Part shown: positions 32,275-43,874 of the stretch, piece after piece
Layout: each line of letters opens with the position of its first letter
Position numbering within the stretch: position 1 is the first letter of the stretch
Source: Pseudogymnoascus destructans
Taxonomy: Eukaryota; Ascomycota; Leotiomycetes; Thelebolales; Thelebolaceae
DNA: 64,000 nucleotides
Direction of reading: 5' to 3'
NCBI RefSeq assembly: GCF_001641265.1
Contig: NW_020167522.1
Location: 1,302,001 to 1,366,000 of the forward strand
Program-made: the position numbers and the translations under genes
Notes under the pieces: model-generated
Database searches by the model: none
Told to the model about the DNA's origin: nothing
Seen by the model: the letters and a program-made list of their open reading frames with translations, nothing else

Positions 32275-35200
32275 GGGCCAGGGCCGCAGACGGCAAGGAA
32301 GTCGTCGTATATGGGGCAGCGTACACACAAGTACGGGCTTGGGACCACTTCCAAAGGGAGTCCACCATCGTCCAGACATTCCTTTCCATGGATACCCTAT
32401 GTGGATGTTATCCTTGGGATGGACTGGATCGTACAGGTCAACCCCCAGATTGATTGGCGTACCCAGATCTGGCGCCAACCCTTTGATATCGTGAAGACTG
32501 AGGTAGCTGACAGCGAGGAGATCGAAGAAAGTGACACTGCCTTCATCCTGGCCTTGAGTTCAGATGACAAGCTGCCAGTCCAATGCCCGAGGGAATACGA
32601 AAACTCCGTCAACGTCTTCTCAGAAGAAGGGGCAGACGCCCTACCCGAGCTGGGTAGGAAAACCCACGGTATTGACACTGGAACACAAGAGCCACCGTAT
32701 GGCCCGGTACAACCTTTCCGAGATGGAACTGGTCACGCTCCGTGAATACCTTCATTCCAGTGAGGAGAAGGGATGGATACGGCGAAGTGTGAGCCCTGCA
32801 GGGGCGCCTATTCTGTTCGTTCAGAAGAAGGACGGCAGCCTACGCCTCTGCATGGATTATAGGGGCCTCAATAAGATTACGGTCAAGAGTCACCCACTGC
32901 CGCTGATTACAGAAACCTTGGATCGGCTCCAAGGAGCGAGGAGCTTCACCAAGCTCGATATCTGGAACGCCTACCATAGGATCCATATACGCCCAGGCGA
33001 TGAGTGGAAGACTGCCTTCCACACTCGTTACGGCCACTTTGAATACAAAGTGATGCCTTTTGGCTTGACAACGTGCCAGCAACGTTCCAGCCTACATGAA
33101 CGAGACCCTAGAAGGGCTCATCAATACTATCTGCGTCGTATACCTCGACGATATCCTTGTTTACTCCCAGAAGGAGGAGGAGCACACTGACCACATAAGG
33201 GAGGTCCTAGGATGCCTACATGAGGCGAACCTATACGTGAAGCTCTCGCAGTGCAAGTTCAATACCAAGAAGGTAAGCTTCCTTGGGTATACGGTATAGA
33301 AGGGGTTGCCATGGAGAGCGACCGGGTTGCTGCGATTGCTGAGTGGCCTACACCAAAGACCTACAGAGAGGTCCAGGTGTTCCTTGGCTTCGCCAACTTC
33401 TACCAGTGCTTTGTGAAGAGCTAATCTTTTGTTGTGGCCCCCATGACAAGCCTTATGAAGGGGGCCAAGGCAGGTGAACAGACAGGCCCATTTGTCTGGG
33501 GCATGGAACAGCAAGGTGCCTTCGACCAGCTGAAGGAAGCCTTAACTACAGCCCCAACGTTGGTTCATTTCGATCCTAGCCGTAGAATCAGGCTTGAGGC
33601 CGATTCGTCAGGGTTTGGCCTGGCTGGGAACCTCTTCCAATTAATAGAAGAGCCAGGCAAGAAGGCCGAGTGGCACCCTGTGGCCTTCTACAGCAAGAAG
33701 CTGGAACCAGCTGAGCTCAATTATGAGACCCACGACCAGGAAATGCTGGCGATCGTGGGGTCCTTCGAACAGTGGAGGCATTATTTTGAAGTGAGCCCCT
33801 ATCGAGGTCCTTACGGATCATAATAACCTCAAGTATTTCATGGAAACCACCACCCTCACAAGGAGGCAAGCGCAGTGGGTGCAGGTGTTATTGGCCTATG
33901 ATTTCCATATAGCCTACAGGGCTGGAAAGATGAACCTGGCAGACAGGCTGTCAAGAAGACCAGATTATGAGGTCGAAAAGGGTAGCCAGAACGTGATGCT
34001 GCCTACCCTTCAGAATACCCTCCACAAGGCCATGAAGGCTGGAGGAACCCCACAGGTAAGTGGGGTGACAACGAGCCCACAGGGCCCTCAAGAAGAGAAT
34101 ATCGACCCACAGAGTATGGGCGAAAGCGCCAGCGGCGCCAGACCAGACAGAAACCACAATACCGACACCAAGAGTTCAGGTTCTGTTGTCCCTCGGGTCA
34201 TAGTGACAGCTATGGCACGGGGAGATGGTGCCTACAGTGCTGCGAGCGAACCTCTGACAGACTTGATCAAAACCCTTCAGGCGGCTGACAAGCTTGTGTC
34301 ATACTGACATTTGTTGCACTCAGTTTGCTATCAAACTCAAGAGCAAACTTGGAAATCTCCTCCTCAAACCTACAAGTCACTATACATATTTTGGCTTATC
34401 ACACCAACAACAAGAGCAATACTACTCAATGATTGCTACACCCATCTATGATTCATTACACGTCATCGCTCCTTAGTTACTGGGCCGATATGACCACATA
34501 GCATATCTCTACAACCCTCTATGATTCATTACATGACATCACTCATACTACCACATGACATATCTCTACCAACTAGAGGCCTAGGAGCATGAACGATAGC
34601 TCTAAAAGCTCCTACAAACCTCTATGATTCATTACATGTCATCGCTCTTTAGTTACCCACAAGATTGGTTAAGTTATGACATAATTTGTCTATGACATAA
34701 TTTGTCTATGACATAATTTGTCTATAGGGGTACTCTGACCTTGGACCTCCTTTTACTTCCTATAGGCTACGAACCTAAGAGATGGTTCTATGGGATTCTC
34801 TTACGTCGACTACAGTTACCAAGCCTGGTAAGTCATAGAAAGTCTTGGAAAATGAGAGAACTACACTCCTTTAGCATAAATAGGATTGCCCTTTCCTTAA
34901 GAAATGGCAAGCAGACAATACAGTAAATCGACTATCACATACTTCCACGTCTTTTCCAAGCTTCCAAGCATTCATCTTGTTACTCCTTGTTTCTGAAAAG
35001 TCAGTGAGGTGTTAACATCTGACTTACCCCTGAGTTCCCAGACTCAACATTTGTTGCAACTTGTCTGAACCACTTCACTACATCACACACCTGATTGCTG
35101 CATTGTGGAATAGTCTAAGCTACAACCCTTTGGCTCTTTTTCTAAGACAGTGTGTTGTCTTAGTAAAATCATCCCTTCCTTGGGTGGCTAGATTCTCACA

Positions 35201-36666
35201 TCTGGTGCACCCACCATTACAGCTTGCTGTTAAAAGGGCCAAGGATGCAGGAACGGCGTGAGCAGAGGACCCTCCAGGATGGAGAGTAGATGATGCAGGC
35301 ATCCTATGCTTCCAGGGAGTGGTATACGTACCTCCCAACCAGGCAGTGAGGATGGAAATCTTCAAGATTTGCCATAACGACCCACTGGCCGGGCATTTTG
35401 GATATAAGAAAACCCAAGAGTTGATCCAACGCAAATACTACTGGCCTGACCTTAGCAAGGAAACCAGGGAGTACGTACGGGACTGCGATAGATGCCAGCG
35501 CATCAAGCCTGTGTGACACAGGCCGTATGGCGAAATGCAGGCCTTGAGGATGCCCTCGAAACCATTCGAATCCATAAGTATGGACTTTATCACGGATCTG
35601 CCCCCAAGCGTAGGGGCAGACCAAGGCAAGGCTTCAGACTCCATCCTCGTGATAGTAGATCGCTATACTAAGGTGTCCAAATACATACCCTGTAGGAAAA
35701 CCATTACAGCCTCAGAACTGGTGCGGCTCTTCCTAGCGTTCTGGGGCAAGGACTTCAGAATCCCAGCTGAGATCATAACGGATAAGGGAAGTGTATTCAC
35801 ATGCCACTTCTGGTCGGCTTTCTGTTTCTACCTCAAAGTACGGCGTAACCTGTCCACCGCTTTCCACCCTCAATCCGATGACCAGACCGAGAGCAGAATC
35901 AGAATATTGAAGCCTACTTGCGGATCCACTGTAATCAGCACCAAGACAACTGGGTGGAACCCCTCCACTTCGCGGAATTGGCCTACAATAACGCCTTCCA
36001 CGATTCCATCCAGATGTCGCCAAACCAGGCCCAATATGGCATTAATATAGACCTTAAGACAAGGGATCGAGGACGACCCCACCAGAAGGGAAGTGCCAGT
36101 CGTGAAAGATCGTGTCAAGCTGATCCTAGAATTGCGACAGGAGCTCGAAGAGGCATGGAAACAGACGAAGGAAGCCCAAATACGAGGCTATAACAAGCTA
36201 CACAAGCCAATGCAGTATATGGTAGGAGAGAAGGTGTGGCTATCGGCCAAGAATATCAGGACCACCCAGCCAAGCAGGAAGCTGGGGCACCGGTGGCTTG
36301 GGCCGTATGAGATCATCCAGCAGATAGGTAAACAAGCATACCAGCTGAAGCTTCCACCACGATATAAGGCGATTCATGACGTGTTCCACATCTCCCTACT
36401 CGAGAGGTACTGGGAAGGCATAGAGAAGGCCGATGCTCCACCCGACCCAGAGATCGTGGATGGGGAAGAAGAATACAGGGTCGAAGCAGTCCTAGACCAC
36501 AGGACTGTGCGAAAGGGCAGAGGAACTCGAGAAGAATACCTGATTAGGTGGGCATGATACACTGCCACTGACGATCAGTGGGTTTCAAAGCTTGACGTAG
36601 GGCTACTGTTAATTGAGGCATATCACAAGGAGCAAGCAGAGAGGAACAGAGTCAGAACAATGTAGT
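32275..36666 (+). pseudogene. Element B pol, broken, interrupted by a C LTR
   Basis: Continuation of B after element A. Protease end DVILGMDWIVQVNPQIDW; RT with ILFVQKKDGSLRLCMDYRGL, FTKLDIWNAYHRIHI and YLDDILVYS; RNase H with LEADSSGFGLAGN and AYRAGKMNLADRLSRR; then C LTR 'c' (34297-35221); integrase HHCC (YVRDCDRCQRIKPV followed by a stop), core MDFITDLPPS, ITDKGSVF and STAFHPQSDDQTES; a GPY-like segment (RWLGPYEIIQQIG); and a chromodomain with an in-frame TGA at about 36556 where a copy at 46.7 kb has Gly. Several frameshifts (for example near 32700, 33080, 33800, 35900). Dead element. Confidence 0.88.
34297..35221 (+). repeat. Solo LTR family C, copy c
   Basis: 925 bp with the perfect TSD GCTTG at 34292-34296 and 35222-35226. 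Contains three tandem copies of GACATAATTTGTCTAT (34678-34725); copies a, b, d and e have one. Confidence 0.92.
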
Positions 36667-36952
36667 AGTATGTAACCTATAGACTACGGAAAGAAGAAAG
36701 CGTCAGAGTCCAACGAGGAACCACTACCCTCAGAAGAGGGCGACAACAACGGCAACGCAGAAACTGACCCACCACCCACTAGCGAAGGGGACCCGACTGC
36801 CACAGGAGGACGGGCGTTATACACCCATTTCTCTAGTCCCACAAACATCTGCTCAAGAAGGGCGCGATTGCAATCCACTGGTGCAGGCACAAGGATAGGG
36901 CCCGCTGGCGAAGGCGCAAGAGGCGTGGGCCTCACTCGAACTGCGGGAAGGA

Positions 36953-37252
36953 TCAGTAAGACGTCCAAGAAGAAGACCCAGGTAGCTCAGGCCCCTCCAC
37001 CTCCTCCTCCACAGAAGAAGAGTGGTAGGGGCAGATAGCGCGAGGGCGTTGGCTCGATGCGACAGATCCAGGACGTTGGTTCGGCGTGATAGAACCAAAG
37101 GGAGTGGGCATCATGGGCGCCTCACAGTCAGAGGAACCAAGCATCTCTGCTGCAGAACGTTTCTTCATAAAGGGAAGCTTCTTGGCTGGTGGCTGGCAGG
37201 GTCCCATGGTAAAGGACTGCACGAGCGAGGGAAGTAGGAACATCTGCTTCAC
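36953..37252 (-). CDS. Possible antisense ORF in the 3' region of element B
   Basis: 99-residue frame on the strand opposite pol, between pol and the 3' LTR. It is preceded by a plausible leader intron (GTGAGT donor and a pyrimidine-rich CCTTCCTCAG acceptor, about 37261-37300). The protein is Ser/Pro-rich with basic KKRSAAEMLG and acidic SSVEEEVEG parts; no domain recognised. A second minus-strand frame (36684-36968) follows but no in-phase splice was found. Part of this region is kept in the copy at 47912-48329. It could be chance; reported because element A has an antisense gene in the same place. Confidence 0.3.
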   Translation of the reverse strand: MKQMFLLPSLVQSFTMGPCQPPAKKLPFMKKRSAAEMLGSSDCEAPMMPTPFGSITPNQRPGSVASSQRPRAICPYHSSSVEEEVEGPELPGSSSWTSY

Positions 37253-37592
37253 CAGTCAGCCTCTGAGGAAGGAAAAAAAAGGAGGAAGGACACACTCACT
37301 GAAGAAGGTGTAGATCCTGGATAGAAGCTCAACCAACTGAAGATCGAAGAGCAAGAGCGAGAGCGAGAAGCAAAGGTCAAACGATCAGGGAGGTGTAGAA
37401 AAGGGTGGACAAGAAGAAGGAAGGTGGGTGTGACCGCCTACGGAGCGGTCACCAACCAACAACAAGGGGGTCACGGAACCACCCTGCCTAGCGACCACCC
37501 CAAGGATTAGGGTGAAGAGCCCAAACAAAAGCAGAAGGCCATACTCGTTACTGCCTTGGAATTGAGGACAATCCCGCAGAAGGGAAGGCAAT

Positions 37593-37836
37593 TGTAAGGC
37601 GGCCCATCATGTGAGGCCACCCTGAACTCAGGGGCTGCCTGGCAGTGGAGCCACTAGGGCTCGGTAAACTAGGGCATGTAGGAACGTAGGATATAAGGAG
37701 CTGGAAGCCTCAGAAGGAGGCCTCCAGCCGATAGTCGCTGTACATACGTAGACTTACTGTCTTGCAATACGATCTCACTTCCTGCCTTCTGACCTGGTCC
37801 CTGGACTCCCATGAGACCCTGGGCTTACGCGTTACA
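37593..37836 (+). repeat. 3' LTR of element B
   Basis: 244 bp. Holds the undamaged self-primer partner AGCCGATAG at 37726-37734. Confidence 0.92.
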
Positions 37837-37841
37837 CTAGG

Positions 37842-38018
37842 ACAACCATAGGGACAATATTTTTACTAAACAGGATACAGAGAGTAGCCAAAAAGATCCC
37901 CTCTTTGTTCAGGACATTAGCTATGAAAACCTTTTGTGGAAGCAGATTGAACTAAGGAAAGACGAGCTCTAAACTTTAATATAGTATGTATAATCTAAGC
38001 ATGTAGCCTCCTGCAATT
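37842..38018 (+). other. Remnant coding fragment right of element B
   Basis: An open stretch ending SYENLLWKQIELRKDEL-stop at about 37970 looks like the C terminus of a former protein, but the family is not recognised. It continues the sequence left of B at 20907. Confidence 0.3.
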
Positions 38019-38927
38019 TGTAATGGTGGGTGCACCAGATGTGAGAATCTAGCCACCCAAGGAAGGGATGATTTTACTAAGACAACACACTGTCTTAGGA
38101 AACAGAGCCAAGGTGTTGTAGCTTAGACTATTCCACAATGCAGCAATCAGGTGTATGATGTAGTGAAGTGGTTCAGACAAGTTGTAACAAATGTTGAGTC
38201 TGAGAACTCAGGGGTAAGTCAGAGGTTAGCACCTCACTGACTTTTCAGAAACAAGGAGTAACAAGATCAATGCTTGGAAGCTTGGAAAAGACATAGAAGT
38301 ATGTGCTAGTCAATTTTCTGTATTGTCTGCTTGCCATTTCTTAAGGAAAGGGCAATCCTATTTATGCTAAAGGAGTGTAGTTCTCTCATTTTCCAAAACT
38401 TTCCATGACTAACCAGACTTGGTAACTGCATTAGAAATCAAGTGCTACCCACAACTAGCTTGCTAATCATGTAGTGAAATAAGAGAATCCCATAGAACCA
38501 TCTCTTGGGTTCCTAGTGAAAAGGAGGTCCAAGGTCAGAGTACCCCTATAGACAAATTATGTCATAACTTAACCAATCTTGTGGGTAACTAAGGAGCGAT
38601 GATGTGTAATGAATCATAGAGGGTTGTGAGCTATCGTCATGTTTCTAGGCCTCTAGTTGGTAGAGATATGCCATGTGGTAGTATTGGCCCACCCCCTTAA
38701 GGAGGAGATTTTCTTAATAACTTGTTCAATGAGTGTCCAAATGATATGCCGTGATGTATGTAGCATAAACAGATGTAGTAGAAGAGTTTGCAGCAATCGT
38801 TGAGTACTATTGCTCTTGTTGTTGGTGTGATAAGCCAATATATGTATGGTGACTTGTAGGTTTGAGGATTTCTAAGTTTGCTCTTGAGTTTGATAGCAAA
38901 CTGAGTGCAACAAATGTCAGTATGACA
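38019..38927 (-). repeat. Solo LTR family C, copy d
   Basis: About 909 bp, minus orientation. The left flank is CAATT; the right end reads TATGACAATT, as if TSD CAATT is present and one CA of the junction has been lost. Confidence 0.85.
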
Positions 38928-39746
38928 ATTTGGTTCCTATTCCAATTCTCCAAATTACCTGAACTGCATGATGTAGTCGCCCGATTTATGGTCTTGATGT
39001 AGCACCTCTGCACTTTTTGGTGCTTAGTTCACCCCTTGGCTCACCCTGCTCACCCTCGTCTTCACCCCTTAAGGCGGCAAGGGGCTTAGACTCCACGCTA
39101 TGCCTATTAGCACGATTAAGAGTATCAATCCACTGAATTACAAGCTTGTGTATGGCAGAGCGGACAGGATGCCCAATTCTCTTGAGTCTATGGTCGTATG
39201 TGGTAGTTACTTGTATATCTAATATAACTAATCCCTATCTTAAACATTGCATGTAGTTCTAACATCGTAGCTCCTATCGGTCTTGACGATGCTTGCCCTG
39301 CATTAGAGGGTTTTGGCAGCTAGGCCAAACAGTTGTTGACCAAGGCCTAAAGAAGAAGGTGCCAAGCCACTATACAGGCGTAGTATATAGCCTAGGCTCA
39401 GTTGGTTGTAGCACTCATAGACCCTAGTAAATAGAAGTAGCTATGCCTAATATAACTCTATCGTAGTCTCAGCCTCGTGCAAATATGACTCACTAGAGAG
39501 TATTGTCTATTTAGTGATATGGTTACACAAGCCACACATTTTTAAATGTTGGAATGTTGGAATAGGCAACAGAGGTTCAGACATCACGCAAGGCTGGTGG
39601 CATCTAACTAGGAGGTCGTATTAGATCTTTATTGGACGCATAATCTCTCAATGCGGAGAAATGCAGTGGAATAACGAAGACATCTGCCTATAATTCCCTC
39701 AATGCCTCTAAAGCACCTTGAACGGCCTGTAACACTTTGGTAGCCA
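38928..39746. other. AT-rich spacer without recognisable gene
   Basis: About 820 bp. Frequent stops on all frames; no domain, LTR or TIR recognised. Could be decayed transposon sequence. Confidence 0.35.
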
Positions 39747-41287
39747 CTAATCAGCATCCTTCTCCCTGCCCGTGACAAGTCCAACCAGCGCCTCCGCGGA
39801 CTTAAATGCGAGTCCCATGCCTAGTTCCGTCAGTTTGAAAAACTCCCATAAAATAGCCAAGACTCACCATGTCCATTAAACCCCGCACAAATCTAAAGCC
39901 CGTCCTTTCCAGATGCCTCGCCGACCAAAGGATGATGATCAGTTGTGGTCCCCATAATCCCAGTCCACTCCCGCGCCCTTCTCACCCCAGGCCGAATAAA
40001 TTCGTCGCTGCATTAGTAAGATACTCTGAGATCTCGGGATGGAGCGTGGTGTCATCAAAGGTCCGCTGTATTCCAACCTTTCTGTGCCAGCTGCCGACGC
40101 CTTTTGGTCGCGTTAGTGCAGGTATCCACCTAGAGCCCCAAGGGGGACTTACCAAATATGAGATCCCCATCACCAGAGACACCGTCGCCTCGGGACTGGA
40201 AATAGGGATAAGCATGAGTAGTATGGATTGCGGCAGTCCGCCTAAGCGCTGGATTCCCTGCTATCTTCAACCTAGGGCGCACAGCAGCATCTGGCCCCTT
40301 GTGTAACGGGGTGGCAGAGTGCGACCGTTACAGTATATATAGCGTGTTACGCGTATTCCGGGCGAGCTGGAATATTGTAGTCTTTTTGGCTCAGTGGGAT
40401 GTAGCGCGAGCGTAACCGTACATCATTACACCTTGCCGGCTTAATGAAGTCTGCTAGCGGAGGATACAGGGCCGCTGTATACGCATTTGTGGCCAGGATA
40501 CCTTCTCCGCCTTTATTTCACCACGATCCGTTCGAACGGTCCACAGCTTCGATTCCGGATCCTGCGAGACCCCAAGAGCTGCTGTGTTCGTCTGGAGATT
40601 CATCCCCTTCTTAATACCATCTCGAGCAGAGCACACACAAGCTTATACGGCGAGAATATGTACGCCAGGTACAAGATCGCACCAACTCCATCAGGTCACG
40701 TGCCTTCAACGCCTCCAGCGCTGCCTCCCACTGCTTCGGATCCACAAACACATCCAACGACTCTCGCGCCCTAAAATCACAATCGATGCCATGCTCCTCC
40801 ACCAACGCCGCTACGGCACGCACTTTCGTCTCCTCGAGGTTCTCCACCCGCAGCGCCTCCTCGACGCCGATGAGATCCACATTATTCTTGAACCCCAAGT
40901 AGTCCCCCGGGCGACAATGCCCACCGTTGCGTCCGGTGGCGCCGCTGGAGGCCTGCCGGGCTTCCAGGAGGACGACAGAGGCGGAGGGTTCGGCGAGGAG
41001 GAGCTTGTAAGCTATGCTGGCGCCAGTGATGCCGGAGCCGATGGTTACGTATTTGGTGGAGGGGGGGAGGGAGGGGGTGGTGCGGTGGTTGGAGATGGGG
41101 AGGGGTGGGTTTGCCAGTAAGGTTTTGTGGGGTTGGGGAAGGGGAGGCTGGTGAGGGGGTGGTTGATGCCATTGCGAGGGTTTGGGTTGAGTGTGAGTTT
41201 GGGATTGTGGGATGGGTGATATTGTATAACAAGGTGTAATGTATCACAGCAGGAAACGGGATGCATAATGTGAGGCGCTTTATACAC
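39747..41287 (-). pseudogene. FAD-dependent oxidoreductase (DAO family), heavily damaged
   Basis: Former flavin amine/amino-acid oxidase-like gene. In pieces and different frames one reads an N-terminal segment (SLPFPNPTKPYWQTHP), the FAD-binding motif TIGSGITGASIAYKLL, LEARQASSGATGRNGGHCRP, GFKNNVDLIGVEEALR, then KLWTVRTDRGEIKAEKV, ILATNAYTAALYPPLADFI, and a C-terminal block GIMGTTTDHHPLVGEASGK and GMGLAFKSAEALVGLVTGR before the stop at 39747. Damage seen: a -1 shift near 41100, loss of part of the middle (near 40680-40720), shifts near 40640 and 40497, and TAG for Trp in the GKDGL-ICAGF segment (about 39880). It lies between two transposon-rich blocks. A multi-intron reading cannot repair all of these breaks. 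Confidence 0.82.
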
Positions 41288-41703
41288 AATTGAGTAGCAA
41301 GGAGATGAAATGGAAAGTTATTTGATTATGAAGCAAAAAGAGCCCTTGTCACATAAATGTGCGAGTCAAATTGAACTTCCTTGCCTGTTGAGATCCTTAA
41401 CTTACTATACTTGCTTAGTTGCTGACGCATGGCGGTTCGTAGTGCCGTCAAAGATGGAATCTTGTCATAGAACATGCTATGGCAAGAGGATGAAAATCAT
41501 TTGTGGAGATCTGAATCCTTCTAGGAATTCACATTATAGAATCAACTCGAAATATTCAGATACCGCATACCAGTCGTAAGCTGCAATGCTAGTTGAGGCA
41601 AGGTGAGGTTGCGTTTGGCAGGAGCCATCGTGCTAGCACGTGACATGCAGTCTAAATTTCAGCATTGCGCCAATTTGAGCTTCCACCTTCCCCATCAGAT
41701 CGT
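41288..41703. other. Spacer upstream of the RRM gene
   Basis: No gene recognised; probably contains 5' regulatory sequence for the RRM gene together with the repeat that follows. Confidence 0.35.
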
Positions 41704-41790
41704 CACGACCACAACACCACGACCACAACACCACGACCACAACACCACGACCACAACACCACGACCACAACACCACGACCACAACACCAC
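41704..41790. repeat. 14 bp minisatellite in the leader or promoter of the RRM gene
   Basis: About six head-to-tail copies of CGACCACAACACCA with no visible substitutions, about 180 bp before the RRM gene ATG. Confidence 0.9.
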
Positions 41791-41971
41791 GTTCTCCGAC
41801 ACGGAACCGTCTCTCACGCCGATTCACACCACCTCACCTGTGTCACCTATCCCAAACTCCTTGCATCATCACCAACCCTCGCCCTGCGCGCTCCATTTGC
41901 CACTGCACCTACCCAGGCGCAAGAGGTACGTCTAACCACCATACAAAGGTCTACAGGCACAGTCATTCATC

Positions 41972-42991
41972 ATGTCCTACCCGCCTCCTCCAGGCCTTAG
42001 CTCCTACTCCAAATCAACCTCTCAACCGTCATCTCTGCCCGCGCGCCCTCCCCCCTCCGCCGTCCCGGCCGCAGCTTTCAAACCGAACTACGCCAACCCG
42101 CCCTCCAACTATGCCGCCGCGCCTTACCAGTCCCAGGGCTTCGTGCCTCGTGGTGTCCAGCCCGCCGCCATGAGTGCGCCTTCCTACGGCGCACAGCCAT
42201 CATACAATTCCTCATACCAGTCCAGCAACTATGGCGCCCAACAGGGCTACCAACCCGAACAACCACAAGACGTATATGGCACGCCTCAGATCCGCAACCC
42301 CTTCCCGCTCCCCGGCCAGCCCGGCGCAGCAGGGCACTACGATGCCGCCGCTGACCCAGAGATGGAAGCGCAGATCGCACAATGGCAGTCCGCATACTCG
42401 AAAGACAATAGCGCCTCTTCCCAGCCCACCGGCCGACCGACATACGCCACAAACCCCAGCGCAGCAGGCGGCACCAGCGGCGCCGCGACGAGCGCCAATG
42501 CCGCGCCGCTGGGAGGTCGCGACGTGAGTTCCGCAGTCAACGCCGACACAGGCGTAGCGACCGTGGTGGGCGGGAAGGATGGGAAACAAGCTACGGTCGT
42601 GCGCTCCGGTGGCGGGACACAGTGGACCGACTCATCGCTACTCGAGTGGGACCCCGCGCACTTCCGCATCTTCGTCGGCAACCTCGCCGGCGAGGTGACG
42701 GATGAGAGTCTGCTGAAAGCCTTTGCGCGGTGGCCATCCGTGCAGAAAGCGCGCGTGGTGCGCGACAAGCGGACGACGAAGAGTAAGGGGTTTGGGTTTG
42801 TGAGTTTTGCGGACGGAGACGATTTCTTTCAGGCCGCGAGGGAGATGCAGGGGAAGTATATTGGGAGTCATCCCGTGCTGATTAAGAGGAGCACGACGGA
42901 GATTAAGGCGGTGGTGCCGAGGGATAATAAGAGGGGGAAGGGGGGAAGGAATAATAGGGATAAGGATAGGGGGAAGGGGGGCAGGGGGTGA
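41972..42991 (+). CDS. RNA-binding protein with a single RRM (RBM42-like)
   Basis: 339-residue single-exon protein. The N-terminal two thirds is Pro/Ala/Gln/Tyr-rich and disordered (SYGAQPSYNSSYQSSNYG). One RRM spans about residues 229-310, with RNP2 RIFVGNL at 232-238 and RNP1 KGFGFVSF at 272-279. The preceding SLLEWDPAHFRIFVGNL and the strand VLIKRSTTEIKAV match the RBM42-type RRM. A Lys/Arg/Gly-rich tail follows (NKRGKGGRNNRDKDRGKGG). Likely nuclear or cytoplasmic mRNA binding, possibly linked to splicing as in animals; this is inferred. Start chosen at the first ATG of the open frame. Confidence 0.88.
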   Translation: MSYPPPPGLSSYSKSTSQPSSLPARPPPSAVPAAAFKPNYANPPSNYAAAPYQSQGFVPRGVQPAAMSAPSYGAQPSYNSSYQSSNYGAQQGYQPEQPQDVYGTPQIRNPFPLPGQPGAAGHYDAAADPEMEAQIAQWQSAYSKDNSASSQPTGRPTYATNPSAAGGTSGAATSANAAPLGGRDVSSAVNADTGVATVVGGKDGKQATVVRSGGGTQWTDSSLLEWDPAHFRIFVGNLAGEVTDESLLKAFARWPSVQKARVVRDKRTTKSKGFGFVSFADGDDFFQAAREMQGKYIGSHPVLIKRSTTEIKAVVPRDNKRGKGGRNNRDKDRGKGGRG

Positions 42992-43874
42992 AGGAGGGGG
43001 GGGTGCAGAAGGCGGGGCAGAAGACGAAGGGGGGGTTGAAGATCCTGGGGTAGTGCCCGGGAGGATGGGGGGGAGTGTTGTGATGGGCGTTGGGTGGTTT
43101 GTGGGAGTTGGTGGGGGATTACTTGGGGGTTGTTGTTGTTTGTAGATGGGAGGTTCTCAGCGAACGGAAGGAATGTGGCTATGTCGGATAGTTGTATGGT
43201 AGTTAATAGAATCAAGACTCCGTCCGCAGTCACATCGAGGCGGTGACAAACAGCATCACTCATCCCGTCACCAACGCGTTGGTCAGACAACCCCCAACCC
43301 CGTGACACCAAAGCACGTGACTACCCACACATCTTTGTCACTGGTGTGCCATGACGTGATGCATCCTCAAAACCTATGGGTCAGCTCGGGGGAGGAGGGA
43401 AGGAGGACTGAGGGTAATGGGAGATAAAGTGAGTAGAGGGTAAGAGGTAAGAGGGCGATAAGCTGCCTGTTACCCTTTTCTGTGTACGTATTGGAATTGC
43501 CCCCTCCCTTCATATCGTTCGCTCCTGCGCGCGCGCGATAAAAAAAAACAAAGACTAGACTAACCCTACCAGTACTCCAAGAAATTATGATTTATGAATG
43601 TTGGTGGAGTTGGCATAAGTTGACTCCATAGCTGCCTTTGAGAGGTCTGAGGCCGCCGTACTATTTCCCTGCTCCACTAACCACTAATCATCCCACCCAC
43701 CCCCCCCACCCCCACCCCCCACCCCCCCCTCATCGCTCATCCTCTCTCCCATCCACAGCCTCAAACTTCCTTCATCTTTCTGAATAGAAATCCAATTCTG
43801 TGAATCGGCTTCTCTCCTCTATTCCATCTACTCCAAATACCACCCATACATCTTCGCTCTTCCAATCCCTCAAC
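42992..43874. other. Spacer between RRM gene and 6PGD gene
   Basis: Contains a C-rich tract (CCCACCCACCCCCCCC type) at about 43690-43730 and the 5' region of the 6PGD gene. No other gene seen. Confidence 0.4.

Larger units (their letters stand above)
20908..37836 (+). mobile_element. Ty3/gypsy element B, degenerate, with four nested insertions
   Basis: 244 bp LTRs at 20908-21151 and 37593-37836 and the 5 bp duplication CTAGG on both sides (20903-20907, 37837-37841) define the element. Subtracting the nested insertions (C LTRs at 21800, 23212 and 34297; element A at 24509) leaves about 6.4 kb, the normal size of a Ty3/gypsy element. Coding order on the plus strand is gag, protease, reverse transcriptase, RNase H, integrase, chromodomain. 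Stops and frameshifts disable it. Confidence 0.93.
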
